From NCBI GenBank assembly GCA_023150835.1, contig JAKLKB010000143.1, positions 1 through 16,997 of the forward strand: 16,997 nucleotides of DNA. Reading direction: 5' to 3'. A program made the position numbers and the translations under genes. The notes under the pieces were generated by a model, which was not told the DNA's origin, made no database searches, and saw only the letters and a list, made by a program, of their open reading frames with translations. The DNA is from Myxococcota bacterium (GTDB taxonomy: Bacteria > Myxococcota_C > UBA6777). Shown in pieces: positions 1 to 7,165 of this stretch; the first letter of the stretch is position 1; the number at the start of each line of letters is the position of its first letter.

Positions 1-2153
1 CCGTCGTTGTAGCCGATGCGACCGCCAAGGGTGGTGTTTTCGCCGAGCTTGGTGTTTGCGTTGGCTTCGCCGTTGAGTTTGCCGTCGTTGTAGCCGATGC
101 GACCGCCAAGGGTGGTGTTTTCGCCGAGCTTGGTGTTTGCGTTGGCTTCGCCGTTGAGTTTGCCGTCGTTGTAGCCGATGCGACCGCCAAGGGTGGTGTT
201 TTCGCCGAAGCGTCGGGTGATATCGGCTTCGCCGTTGATCTTGCCGTCGTTGTAGCCGATGCGACCGCCAAGGGTGGTGTTTTCGCCGAAGCGTCGGGTG
301 ATATCGGCTTCGCCGTTGATCTTGCCGTCTTGGTATTCGATTTGTGCGTTGGCGCGGGTGTTTTCGTCGATTTGGGAAGACACGCGACCGCCGCCTTGGA
401 TCTGTCCGTCTCGGTAGGCCACGCCCCCTTCGATGGCGGTGCGTTCGTTGATCTGACCGTTGACTTGGGCGCCGCCTTCGATCTTTCCATCGCGGTAAGA
501 GATCTGGCCTTCTGCGGTGGCGTCTTTTCCGAAGCGCGTGCGCACGTTGGCATCGGCTTCTTGGAGTTTGCCATCTTTGAGGCGGAGGCCGCCGTTCAGG
601 TCGGTGTTTTCGCCGAGGCGGGTGCGGCCTTGAGCGTGTGTGGTGAGGTGTCCGTCTCGATCGATGACTGCGCCGCCGCGTAGCTCGCTGTGTTCGTTAA
701 AACGGTGCTGTGCATCGACGCCCAGTTCGGTCATTCGGCCATCTTCAAAACGAACGCGGCCATCGACGTTGGTGCGTTCGTTGAGGGCGGTGTGTGTGTT
801 GAGGGCGACTTGGCTTTTGCCTTCGGGATCGACGCTGATTCGGCCATCCACGGCGGTGCGTTCGCCTACTTTGGTTTTGCCTGTGATATCGCCCGACCAA
901 CGGCCATCTGCGTGTTGAAGATCGGTGTTGATTTGGGTGTTTTTGCCGAGATGCGTTTCGGTTTGGATATCGGCCTTGTGGAGTCGGCCTTCTTTGAGGG
1001 TGACGTCGGCTTCGACCTGTGTGTGATCTGCGATCTTGGTGGCGATATCGCCATCAAGGGTCAAGCGACCGCGACTATCGACGGTGGCGGTTCCTTTGAG
1101 GGTGGTGTCTTCGCCGACTTTGGTGGTGATGCCTGCGCTTGCGCGGCGAAGTTGATCGTTTTCAAGACCCAAGGATGCGGTGAGTTTGGTATCTTTGCTG
1201 ACTTTGCTTGTGACGGAAGCATCGGTGCGGAGGTCGCCTTGTTTGTCGATGCCGATCTGTCCGGTGAGTTTGGTGTGGTCTGCAAGCTTGGTATCGCCAC
1301 CGACGTGGCCGTAGACACGGCCATCGTCAGCGCGGATCTCGCCCTTCAATCGGCTATCTTGGCCGAGGCGAGTTTCGGCTTTGACGTGACCGTTATCGAC
1401 TTGGTTGTCTTTGAGGGCGACCTCGCCTTGGAGGCGGGTTCCTGTGCGTGGGTTGCTTTCGGCTTGGACGGTTCCGTTGAGTTTGCCGTCGTTGAGTTGG
1501 AGGTCGGTGTGGAGGGTGGCGCGTTTGTCGACTTGGGTGTGGGTTTGGAGTTCACCGTTGAGTTTGCCGTCTTGGTAGTGGGCGCGGCCTTCGAGGGTGG
1601 TGTGATCTTTGATTTGGCTTTTTCCATCAAGGCTTGCGTAATTATTTCCGTTGTTGCGTCCGACTTCGGCTTGCCATGTGTGGCGATCGTTGGGTTGGTA
1701 GTTTGCGCGGACGCTGGCGTTGCGTTCTTCGTTGGTTGCGTTGGCGCGGCCTTCGACTTGGAGGCCGTTGATCGGGCGCCATTGGACGTTGCCTTGGCCC
1801 GAAGTGCGTCCTTGCGCATCCATCGCAAGGCGTCCGTTGGCGCTGGTGCGCTCGCTGTCATGGGAGCCTTGGGCGGTTCCGCCTTCAAATCCGCTGCGTT
1901 TGCTGGTGTGTTTGATATCGGCGTAAGGAGTGAAGCGCTCCGCAAGGCTGCGCAGTCGGGAGAAAAAGCCTTGGGAGGGGCGTCGACTGTCTTGGAGGGC
2001 GGTGTTTCCGCCTTGGGTGAAGGAGTCGGCGCGGCGGGGTTCGTGGAGCGCGGGTTGTGAAGGAGAGTGGACGGGGGCGGTGGTGGAGGTCGAGCGTGGC
2101 GCTTGAACCGCAGGGGCGGGGGGCTGTTGTGGTTTTCGGGTGTTGATGTTCAT
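1..2153 (-). CDS. Long beta-hairpin repeat protein, N-terminal 717 residues (C-terminus beyond the left edge)
   Basis: This minus-strand frame is open from an ATG at 2153-2151 to the left edge. An in-frame TAA at 2171-2169 lies just upstream, so this ATG is the most upstream possible start, and an AAGGAG (2165-2170) sits 11 nt before it. Residues 1-85 are Pro/Ala/Ser/Thr-rich, begin MNINTRKPQQPPAPAV and have no Sec signal peptide. From about residue 85, and very regularly from about 190, the protein is a string of 26-28-residue repeats. Each consists of two amphipathic stretches of about 10 residues with alternating small/hydrophobic and polar residues, joined by a DG turn (as in YNDGK or YQDGK) and a G-E-N-T turn. 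About 20 units are recognisable; the sharpest motif is GENTTLGGRIGYNDG. I recognise no family. The pattern suggests stacked or membrane-type beta hairpins (barrel, solenoid or surface fibre), but that is inference. The YARHG gene lies 243 bp upstream on the same strand. Confidence 0.85.
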   Translation of the reverse strand, partial: MNINTRKPQQPPAPAVQAPRSTSTTAPVHSPSQPALHEPRRADSFTQGGNTALQDSRRPSQGFFSRLRSLAERFTPYADIKHTSKRSGFEGGTAQGSHDSERTSANGRLAMDAQGRTSGQGNVQWRPINGLQVEGRANATNEERNASVRANYQPNDRHTWQAEVGRNNGNNYASLDGKSQIKDHTTLEGRAHYQDGKLNGELQTHTQVDKRATLHTDLQLNDGKLNGTVQAESNPRTGTRLQGEVALKDNQVDNGHVKAETRLGQDSRLKGEIRADDGRVYGHVGGDTKLADHTKLTGQIGIDKQGDLRTDASVTSKVSKDTKLTASLGLENDQLRRASAGITTKVGEDTTLKGTATVDSRGRLTLDGDIATKIADHTQVEADVTLKEGRLHKADIQTETHLGKNTQINTDLQHADGRWSGDITGKTKVGERTAVDGRISVDPEGKSQVALNTHTALNERTNVDGRVRFEDGRMTELGVDAQHRFNEHSELRGGAVIDRDGHLTTHAQGRTRLGENTDLNGGLRLKDGKLQEADANVRTRFGKDATAEGQISYRDGKIEGGAQVNGQINERTAIEGGVAYRDGQIQGGGRVSSQIDENTRANAQIEYQDGKINGEADITRRFGENTTLGGRIGYNDGKINGEADITRRFGENTTLGGRIGYNDGKLNGEANANTKLGENTTLGGRIGYNDGKLNGEANANTKLGENTTLGGRIGYND
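3..326 (-). repeat. Four in-frame 81-bp tandem repeats in the beta-hairpin gene
   Basis: Units lie at 3-83, 84-164, 165-245 and 246-326, each coding 27 residues. The two left units are identical in DNA and carry KLNGEANANTKL. The two right units are identical to each other and carry KINGEADITRRF. All four share GENTTLGGRIGYNDG. The array continues past the left edge, because the partial codon at 1-2 still fits the unit. Identity within pairs points to recent tandem duplication. Confidence 0.95.
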
Positions 2154-2396
2154 CTCGGGTGGCTCTCCTTACCGTTCGGATAAAAAGGGGGGTTTTGTGT
2201 GACAAGAAGGTGTCGTTTGTATTTTCGCCGAGATCAGGGGGTGTGTTGCGGATCGCATCACCTCGGCGCAAAGATTTCGGGCGAGGGTACACCAAACAGG
2301 AATAGAATCAAGGGGATTTGGGGCGCTTCTTCACAAGGCCAGTCATGTGTGCAGAGCAGGATTGTTCACGGGCGACGGTGGCGCGATCCAACGCCG
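2154..2396. other. Intergenic gap upstream of the beta-hairpin gene
   Basis: These 243 bp lie between the YARHG gene stop and the repeat-protein start. On the minus strand there is a TTGTCA (2205-2200), 17 bp, then TATCCG (2182-2177). This is a weak promoter candidate that would leave almost no leader, because the Shine-Dalgarno sits at 2165-2170. I see no convincing terminator after the YARHG stop, so read-through from the kinase operon is possible. No supported gene lies here. Confidence 0.4.
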
Positions 2397-3215
2397 TCAC
2401 AAGGCGAGCAGGGCGCGCAGATCGTCGGGTAGGCCAAGGTGAAGATCGCGTGTTCCGTAGTGGATGACTTTCCATCGCGTACAGCCGCGCCCCATCAGAA
2501 GGGCTTTTCCGCCAACGACAGCGAGGCTCGAAAAGGTCGAAGGCAGGGGGGCAGGGGGCTTGGGCGGGAGAGGTGAATACATCTGATCCGAAAGGTGCAG
2601 AACCGCGAAGAGATAGCGGCGGTAGAGGACGATACGGAGTTTCAAAAAGGCGAAGTAAGCGAGGTGATGGTGTTGCCATTGACGGGTTTGATGAAGCAAA
2701 CTGCGGGTGCAAAAGTCTTGGTGCTGGAGAGACAGCGTTGGGGGAAAGGCCGAGGCCGATAGCGGCGGATCTTGCGGGCGGGTTTGGGGAGTCTGTCGCT
2801 CAGCAAGAACAAGCGCTTGGAGGTTGTGGCGTGCGGTGGGGGATAGCGATATGGCGTCTGTGGAGCGAAAGGGCCGATACCAAGGCTGTTTGGAAAAGAA
2901 TTGTTGGAGGTCAGGAGAGCGGAAACGTGCGCCTTCGAGGGCAAACAGCGTGTTGCGTAAGCGGCGTGTGTCGAGCGGAGCGAGGCGAGCAGGCCATGTC
3001 GGATGCAGCGGATGTTGCAGCAAGATCGCTTGCAGCTTGGAGGGGTCGGTGGGTTGTTCAGAGAGAAGATCGCGCAACACATCGGGAAATCGGGGGCCTT
3101 GGTAGGCAGAGGACGGGGTGGCGTAGAGCAAGAGTAGCCCGAACAAAAGCGCCCAAGCCATCGAGAGCTTGCGATGAGCAAAGGGGTGTGTTGAGAGGTC
3201 CGATCGGGGAGGCAT
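2397..3215 (-). CDS. Exported YARHG-domain protein
   Basis: This encodes 272 residues, starting at ATG 3215-3213, 9 bp after the stop of the DUF2786-like gene; there is no clear Shine-Dalgarno, which suggests translational coupling. The N-terminus is a Sec-type signal: a basic n-region, a hydrophobic core WALLFGLLLLY and an ATPSSA cleavage site near residue 37. A second ATG at residue 19 (position 3161) would give a more usual n-region. Residues about 85-135 match the YARHG domain, with LRNTLFALEGARF, then SPDLQQFFSKQPWYRP, then a trailing N-rich helix. YARHG domains are extracellular or periplasmic and of unknown function, often next to peptidase or kinase modules. The remaining C-terminal half (about 150-272) is His/Arg-rich, has a Pro-rich stretch near 215-226 and is unrecognised. 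There is no lipobox cysteine, so it is probably soluble in the periplasm or secreted. As the last gene of the kinase operon it may be an envelope partner of the kinase (inference). Confidence 0.8.
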   Translation of the reverse strand: MPPRSDLSTHPFAHRKLSMAWALLFGLLLLYATPSSAYQGPRFPDVLRDLLSEQPTDPSKLQAILLQHPLHPTWPARLAPLDTRRLRNTLFALEGARFRSPDLQQFFSKQPWYRPFRSTDAISLSPTARHNLQALVLAERQTPQTRPQDPPLSASAFPPTLSLQHQDFCTRSLLHQTRQWQHHHLAYFAFLKLRIVLYRRYLFAVLHLSDQMYSPLPPKPPAPLPSTFSSLAVVGGKALLMGRGCTRWKVIHYGTRDLHLGLPDDLRALLAL

Positions 3216-3224
3216 GGGGTTGTG

Positions 3225-3794
3225 TTAAGCCCAGCGCACGCGCAGGGGCGCGCTGCTGCGGGGTTCTTGGGGGATGTCGGTGATCTTGACGCGGGAGAGT
3301 TGCTCTTCGGGGAGGTGTTGGATTTGGTGTTCGATATGGCGAACGATGCGCTCACATCGGGGGTCTCGTTCGTGTTGGCGCAGACCTTTGACAGCTTCCA
3401 ACAGGCGGTGTTCGAGTGTTTGGTAGAGATGCTGCCAACGCTCAAAGGTGCTGCTCTCTTTGCTGCGCAGGATCACACAGCTAAATATCCGCATCTCTAG
3501 GTTCATGCGTTGCGCGAGAGCGTACATCAAAAGACGACGCCAAGCTTCGGCAGGAGGAGAGAGGCGCATCTCAAAGTGGAGCGTCCATGGCTCGTCTTGG
3601 AAGCGGTAGGCGGGTTTGGCTGGAGGGAGCAGGTGAGGGTGCCAGATCTGGCGTTCTTCGCCGAGTTCCGACGGTCGGATATCGTAGCGTTCGATCATGC
3701 GTTCGGCGAGTTTTCGGGCTTCTTGACCTTCTGGCTTTTCGCTTTCGCACGCAGCGAGGCGCAAAAGAGCGCGGACTTTTTCGATCTTGTTCAA
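3225..3794 (-). CDS. DUF2786-like protein
   Basis: This encodes 189 residues. The start is a TTG (3794-3792), supported by a GGAG (3803-3806) 8 nt upstream and by the position of the conserved N-terminus; no ATG or GTG fits. Only 3 nt separate it from the kinase stop, so it should be translationally coupled. Residues 1-45, starting MNKIEKVRALLRLA and running through EARKLAERMIERYDI, match the N-terminal helices of the DUF2786 family, which begin with a K-I-x-K-I/V-R-x-L-L-x-L-A pattern and a second helix ending in a Y-x-I motif. DUF2786 proteins occur in bacteria and phages and have no established function. The rest is charged, helical in appearance and has no membrane segment or signal peptide. 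The middle part (about 80-150) is Arg/Glu-rich. It is presumably cytoplasmic, with a role tied to the upstream kinase inferred from operon position only. Confidence 0.75.
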   Translation of the reverse strand: MNKIEKVRALLRLAACESEKPEGQEARKLAERMIERYDIRPSELGEERQIWHPHLLPPAKPAYRFQDEPWTLHFEMRLSPPAEAWRRLLMYALAQRMNLEMRIFSCVILRSKESSTFERWQHLYQTLEHRLLEAVKGLRQHERDPRCERIVRHIEHQIQHLPEEQLSRVKITDIPQEPRSSAPLRVRWA

Positions 3795-3797
3795 GTG

Positions 3798-5894
3798 TCA
3801 GACTCCGCCTTCGGGGGCATCGGGGTTTGGGGGAGCATCCATGCGTTCGCCTTCGGAGATATCGATGTTGGGAGAAGCGAGGTGAAGTTCTTCGGCGGCG
3901 AGGATCGCTTCCATCTTGATCGGATCGGCGACCCACGACGGAAGCCCCGTGGTCAAGAGGATCACCGAACGTTCGACAACCCACCGACCGTTGTAGAGGA
4001 TGCAGGGTTGGTCTTCGGGCCAATCCAACGCGCCTGCGAGTTCATCGGCTTGGCGAAGGATCGGACGCACATCGCCACCGTAGACTTGTTCTGCGACGTT
4101 GAGTACGCGCCGAAACACCGTATTCCATGCGTCGTTGGTTTCGCCTGCATCTTCGACCAAGTCAAGCCCCACAGGCAAATTTTCGAGATGGCGCATAAAA
4201 AAATCGATCAGGGACTCTCGGATCACACGGCCATGTTGAGGAGCGATCATCTGCGGGGCGGGGGAGAGTTGGCGGATGCGTTGGATCACACGGGCAAGCG
4301 CTTTGTTCATCGGCATATAGAGCTGGTGAAAGGCTCGCATCCCTGTCCAATCGCTGTCATCGGCGTATAAGCCCACAGCTTCGCGGGCTGTCAAGCCCCC
4401 AAACAGATCGCCTGTGTAAAGCACCCGTGTTTCGGGGTCGTACAACATGACCGCCCCTGCAAAGTGGCAAAATGGCGAAGGGACGGGAACCAAGGTGTGG
4501 CCTGTTTCGATCGCGAAACCACGCGGATATTTGTCAGTCGAAAGAAAGCGCTCGCGTGGCAGATTGTAGTGTTGCACCAGACGCCACGTATCTTCGGAGC
4601 AGATGATGTTGGCGCGTGGTGCGTAGCGTCCAAGCAGCAAGGTGGTCGAAGACGCGACATCGGGATCTTGGTGGTTGATAAACACTGCCGAGATCTTGTC
4701 CATCCCACCGATCAGAGAGGACACTTTGGCTTGTACGGTTGCGAAATCTTGGCTTGAGCCCGGGTCGATCAACAGATTGAACTGAATCTTTTGCCCATTT
4801 TTGTTGCGCCCCCGAAAGATCCGCAAGTAGGGGTTGGCAAAAAAGATCGACTTGGAAGGCCGTGAACCCACCCAATAACTCGACGGCGCGATCTCGACCG
4901 CAAACAGATGTTCGTTGGTTGTGGTGGCTGTCTTGGGGGCGGGTTTGGGCTTGGTTGCGTAAGGCGACAAGGCTTCCCAAAAAGCTTTCATGCTTTCGTA
5001 GCGTTGTTGGGGATCTTTGGCGAGTGCGCGAAACAAGACTTGTTCAAAGCCGTTGTCAAACGGAGCCGATGGATGTTGAGGGAGGGGGCGCGGCGTTTGC
5101 CAGACATGCGCTCGTAGCAGCGATACGACATCTTCTTCGCTGCGTTTCTTCGGCATATCGAACGGCAAGTAGCCCGTAAACATCTCATAGAGCATGACGC
5201 CTAAAGCGTAGATATCGCAACGGTGGGTCACTTGTTCGCCCAAACATTGTTCAGGGGACATGTATTCGGGTGTTCCGAGCGCTCCCACAGTGCGTTTTGT
5301 GCTGTCTTGGATACTACGAGCGATCCCAAAATCGAGCAATTTGACGTAGAGTGGGTCGCTTTCGTGCTGAATTAAAAAGACATTGTCTGGCTTGAGATCG
5401 CGGTGGATGATCCCCTGCTGGTGTGCGGCGTGTAACGCTCGGCAAAGCTGTTCGGCGATATGGAATACTTCTTCTCTTTTCGGTAGCTTATTCTTTTTCA
5501 TCCACAACGACAGATCTTGTCCTTGTAGGTATTCCATTACAAAGTAGTAGCCCAAGTTTTCTTCATGACCAAAATCGTCAAAGATTCTGACGATATGGTT
5601 GTTTTTTTCTGAAAGAACAGCGGTCACTTGGACTTCTTGCTCAAAGCGCGATAAGGATTCAGGCTTTTTCTGCTGGTGGCTTTTCAGTAGCTTGATGGCG
5701 CGCCGAGGGTTGTGTTGCAGGCCGATATGCCTCGCCGCATACACGACACCGAAGCCGCCTTCGCTTAGTACATGCTCTAGCCGATATTTTCCTGCGATCA
5801 GCTTTTGGGGAAAAGAGCATTGTGGGCAAAAGTCTTGATCTTTGATGATCTCTTTTTGGCAATTTGAGCAGAAGTTCTCTTGTTGAGCGCTCAT
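3798..5894 (-). CDS. Zinc-ribbon Ser/Thr protein kinase fused to an ODP-type metallo-beta-lactamase-fold domain
   Basis: This encodes 698 residues; ATG 5894-5892 with AAGGA about 12 nt upstream. Residues 9-26 form a zinc ribbon (Cys 9, 12, 23, 26). The kinase domain spans about 37-312: glycine loop SEGGFG (44-49), AIK Lys68, HRDLKPDN (164-171, catalytic Asp166), DFG (188-190) and GTPEYMSPEQ (207-216), so it should be active. After a Pro/Lys/Thr linker (311-327), residues about 330-580 resemble the MBL fold of flavodiiron and ODP proteins: NHQDPD (His408, Asp410, Asp412), His477 in FCHFAG, Asp496 in TGDLFGG and His554 in PQHG. These supply six of the seven usual diiron ligands; the second His of the first motif is Val413. 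No flavodoxin domain follows. Residues about 585-670 are an unrecognised Trp-containing tail. There is no membrane helix, so it is cytoplasmic. It is the first gene of the kinase/DUF2786/YARHG operon. A kinase whose activity is set by O2, NO or redox at the diiron centre is a reasonable inference. Confidence 0.92.
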   Translation of the reverse strand: MSAQQENFCSNCQKEIIKDQDFCPQCSFPQKLIAGKYRLEHVLSEGGFGVVYAARHIGLQHNPRRAIKLLKSHQQKKPESLSRFEQEVQVTAVLSEKNNHIVRIFDDFGHEENLGYYFVMEYLQGQDLSLWMKKNKLPKREEVFHIAEQLCRALHAAHQQGIIHRDLKPDNVFLIQHESDPLYVKLLDFGIARSIQDSTKRTVGALGTPEYMSPEQCLGEQVTHRCDIYALGVMLYEMFTGYLPFDMPKKRSEEDVVSLLRAHVWQTPRPLPQHPSAPFDNGFEQVLFRALAKDPQQRYESMKAFWEALSPYATKPKPAPKTATTTNEHLFAVEIAPSSYWVGSRPSKSIFFANPYLRIFRGRNKNGQKIQFNLLIDPGSSQDFATVQAKVSSLIGGMDKISAVFINHQDPDVASSTTLLLGRYAPRANIICSEDTWRLVQHYNLPRERFLSTDKYPRGFAIETGHTLVPVPSPFCHFAGAVMLYDPETRVLYTGDLFGGLTAREAVGLYADDSDWTGMRAFHQLYMPMNKALARVIQRIRQLSPAPQMIAPQHGRVIRESLIDFFMRHLENLPVGLDLVEDAGETNDAWNTVFRRVLNVAEQVYGGDVRPILRQADELAGALDWPEDQPCILYNGRWVVERSVILLTTGLPSWVADPIKMEAILAAEELHLASPNIDISEGERMDAPPNPDAPEGGV

Positions 5895-6128
5895 CTCGTT
5901 TGTCTTTCCTTAATCGGGAAGGGCTTCGTGATCTTTTCCGCGAATCGTGGACGACTCTCGTTTGATCTCTTGATGCTTTCAACGTGAATGCGAATCGTTT
6001 TGCGCTCTTGAATACGCAAGGGTGCTTTTGGGGCGGTGGGCAAAATCAAGTTTCTTTTTCCTTTTGTGGCGCTCTTTTGATATAACGCTGGGCGCACAGC
6101 CAAGGGCTTCAACATAACCTTGTGTCTA

Positions 6129-6229
6129 GGGTTTGGGAAGATCGCAAGAGGTACAAAGAGCGTGGCACACCTGTGTGGGCTTTGTGCGCGATAATCCACT
6201 TTCGCAGAAAAAGATCATCTCCCAAACCC
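6129..6229. repeat. Nested inverted repeats, possible structured leader or operator
   Basis: The outer arms GGGTTTGGGA (6129-6138) and TCCCAAACCC (6220-6229) are perfect 10-bp complements, each flanked inside by GATC. Inside them CAAAG (6154-6158) pairs with CTTTG (6180-6184), and CACAC (6166-6170) pairs with GTGTG (6173-6177) around a 2-nt centre. No T-run follows on either side, so it does not look like a rho-independent terminator. Confidence 0.5.
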
Positions 6230-6318
6230 GCGATGTTTTGGGCGCTGGTACAAGAGTTGTTCGTAGATAAAAAAGTCGGTGGAAAAAAGAAGTGATTGTC
6301 GGATGTATACGCCAAAAG

Positions 6319-6324
6319 AAAGGA
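6319..6324 (+). promoter_or_regulatory. Ribosome binding site that fixes the acyltransferase start
   Basis: AAAGGA lies 7 nt before ATG 6332. The frame is open further upstream to a TTG at 6296, but that codon has no Shine-Dalgarno and would only add a short Lys-rich run that reads through this site. The ATG is therefore preferred. Confidence 0.8.
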
Positions 6325-6331
6325 AAAAAAA

Positions 6332-7165
6332 ATGCGTTTTCTTTTTTGGTTTTTGATCAATGCAAGTCAGGTTTTGTTTTTTTTCTTTTGGAGTATTATT
6401 TGGCAAAGTTATTCGATTTTTTCTCGTTTGTTGTTCGGGGATCCACGTCCAGCCTTGTGGGTGGCGCATTACATTTGGGCGCCTGTGTTGTTGGGGATCA
6501 CAAGGTCAAAGATCCATGTGTATGGTTTGGAGAAGGTGGATCTGAGTAAGCCGCATATCTTTGCTTCAAATCACCAGTCGACATTGGATATCGCGGCGGC
6601 CTTGTCTACCTTGCCCATTCCATTGCGTTTTGTGGCAAAGAAGGAGTTGTTTTATATCCCGTTTTTGGGTTGGTATATGTGGGCCACACAGATGATCTTC
6701 GTGGATCGCAAGAAGGGCAAAGAAGCGATCCGAAGTCTCAAGCGTGCAGGAGATCTGATCCGTGAGGGCGCGGATATCATCGCATTTCCCGAGGGAACGC
6801 GCAGCGATGACGGCAAGGTGCATCCGCTTAAAAAGGGGATCTTTGTGGTGGCGTTGGAGGCAGGGGTGCCGATCATCCCCTTGGCGATCGAGGGGACGCG
6901 GTACGTGATGCCGAAAAACAGCTTCCAAGTCCGCCCGCACGATATCCACATCGCTTTTGGCGAACCCATCGAAACAAAGGGATTGGGCTACGAAGATCGA
7001 GAGCGGCTGATCGTTCAAACTCGGCAAGCGATGGGGAATTTGTTGGAATCGATCGGTGGGGCGGGGGTTTCAGAACATCTTCAAGTCGCAGAAGAACCAG
7101 AACACCAGACGTTCCGAGGATTCAGCCAAGACATGGAGCGCGAAGATCGTTTCCTTAGGGGGTGA
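6332..7165 (+). CDS. plsC: 1-acyl-sn-glycerol-3-phosphate acyltransferase (PlsC family)
   Basis: This encodes 277 residues. PlsC enzymes transfer an acyl chain to the sn-2 position of lysophosphatidic acid, giving phosphatidic acid for phospholipid synthesis at the inner membrane. The sequence shows N-terminal hydrophobic segments (about 2-23, and a weaker one near 43-56), the catalytic NHQSTLD motif (His82, Asp87; the HX4D signature), a V-D-R-K motif at 125-128, FPEGTRS (153-159, acceptor binding) and VPIIPLAIEGT (180-190). Length is normal for the family. The C-terminal 30 residues are charged and unconserved. The family also includes acyltransferases for lyso- and ornithine lipids, so the exact acceptor is not proven. 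The stop overlaps the end of the convergent desaturase gene by 11 bp, and both genes concern membrane acyl chains. Confidence 0.93.
   Translation: MRFLFWFLINASQVLFFFFWSIIWQSYSIFSRLLFGDPRPALWVAHYIWAPVLLGITRSKIHVYGLEKVDLSKPHIFASNHQSTLDIAAALSTLPIPLRFVAKKELFYIPFLGWYMWATQMIFVDRKKGKEAIRSLKRAGDLIREGADIIAFPEGTRSDDGKVHPLKKGIFVVALEAGVPIIPLAIEGTRYVMPKNSFQVRPHDIHIAFGEPIETKGLGYEDRERLIVQTRQAMGNLLESIGGAGVSEHLQVAEEPEHQTFRGFSQDMEREDRFLRG

Larger units (their letters stand above)
5895..6331. other. Divergent intergenic region between the kinase and acyltransferase genes
   Basis: These 437 bp hold the start signals of two divergent genes. Visible structure includes a nested set of inverted repeats at 6129-6229 (listed separately) and an A/T-rich TATAAC/GTTATA element near 6080-6086 that could be part of a -10 box on either strand but has no good -35. 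A basic minus-strand reading frame runs from 6199 or 6115 to 5891 and overlaps the kinase ATG by ATGA. I do not call it a gene. No RNA gene was recognised. Confidence 0.5.

Noticed and set aside
3-326. CRISPR or non-coding satellite
   Set aside because: The 81-bp units are in frame and code a hairpin motif that continues in diverged form through 2 kb.
690-2060. A 456-codon open frame on the plus strand, rich in Val, Ala, Phe and Asp
   Set aside because: It is the antisense of the repeat gene. Its openness follows from the third-position bias of the repeats; the minus strand has the clear start, Shine-Dalgarno and motif periodicity.
2573-3283. A 236-codon plus-strand frame opposite the YARHG gene
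   Set aside because: Arg/Gly-rich with no domain. The minus strand carries a signal peptide and the YARHG motifs.
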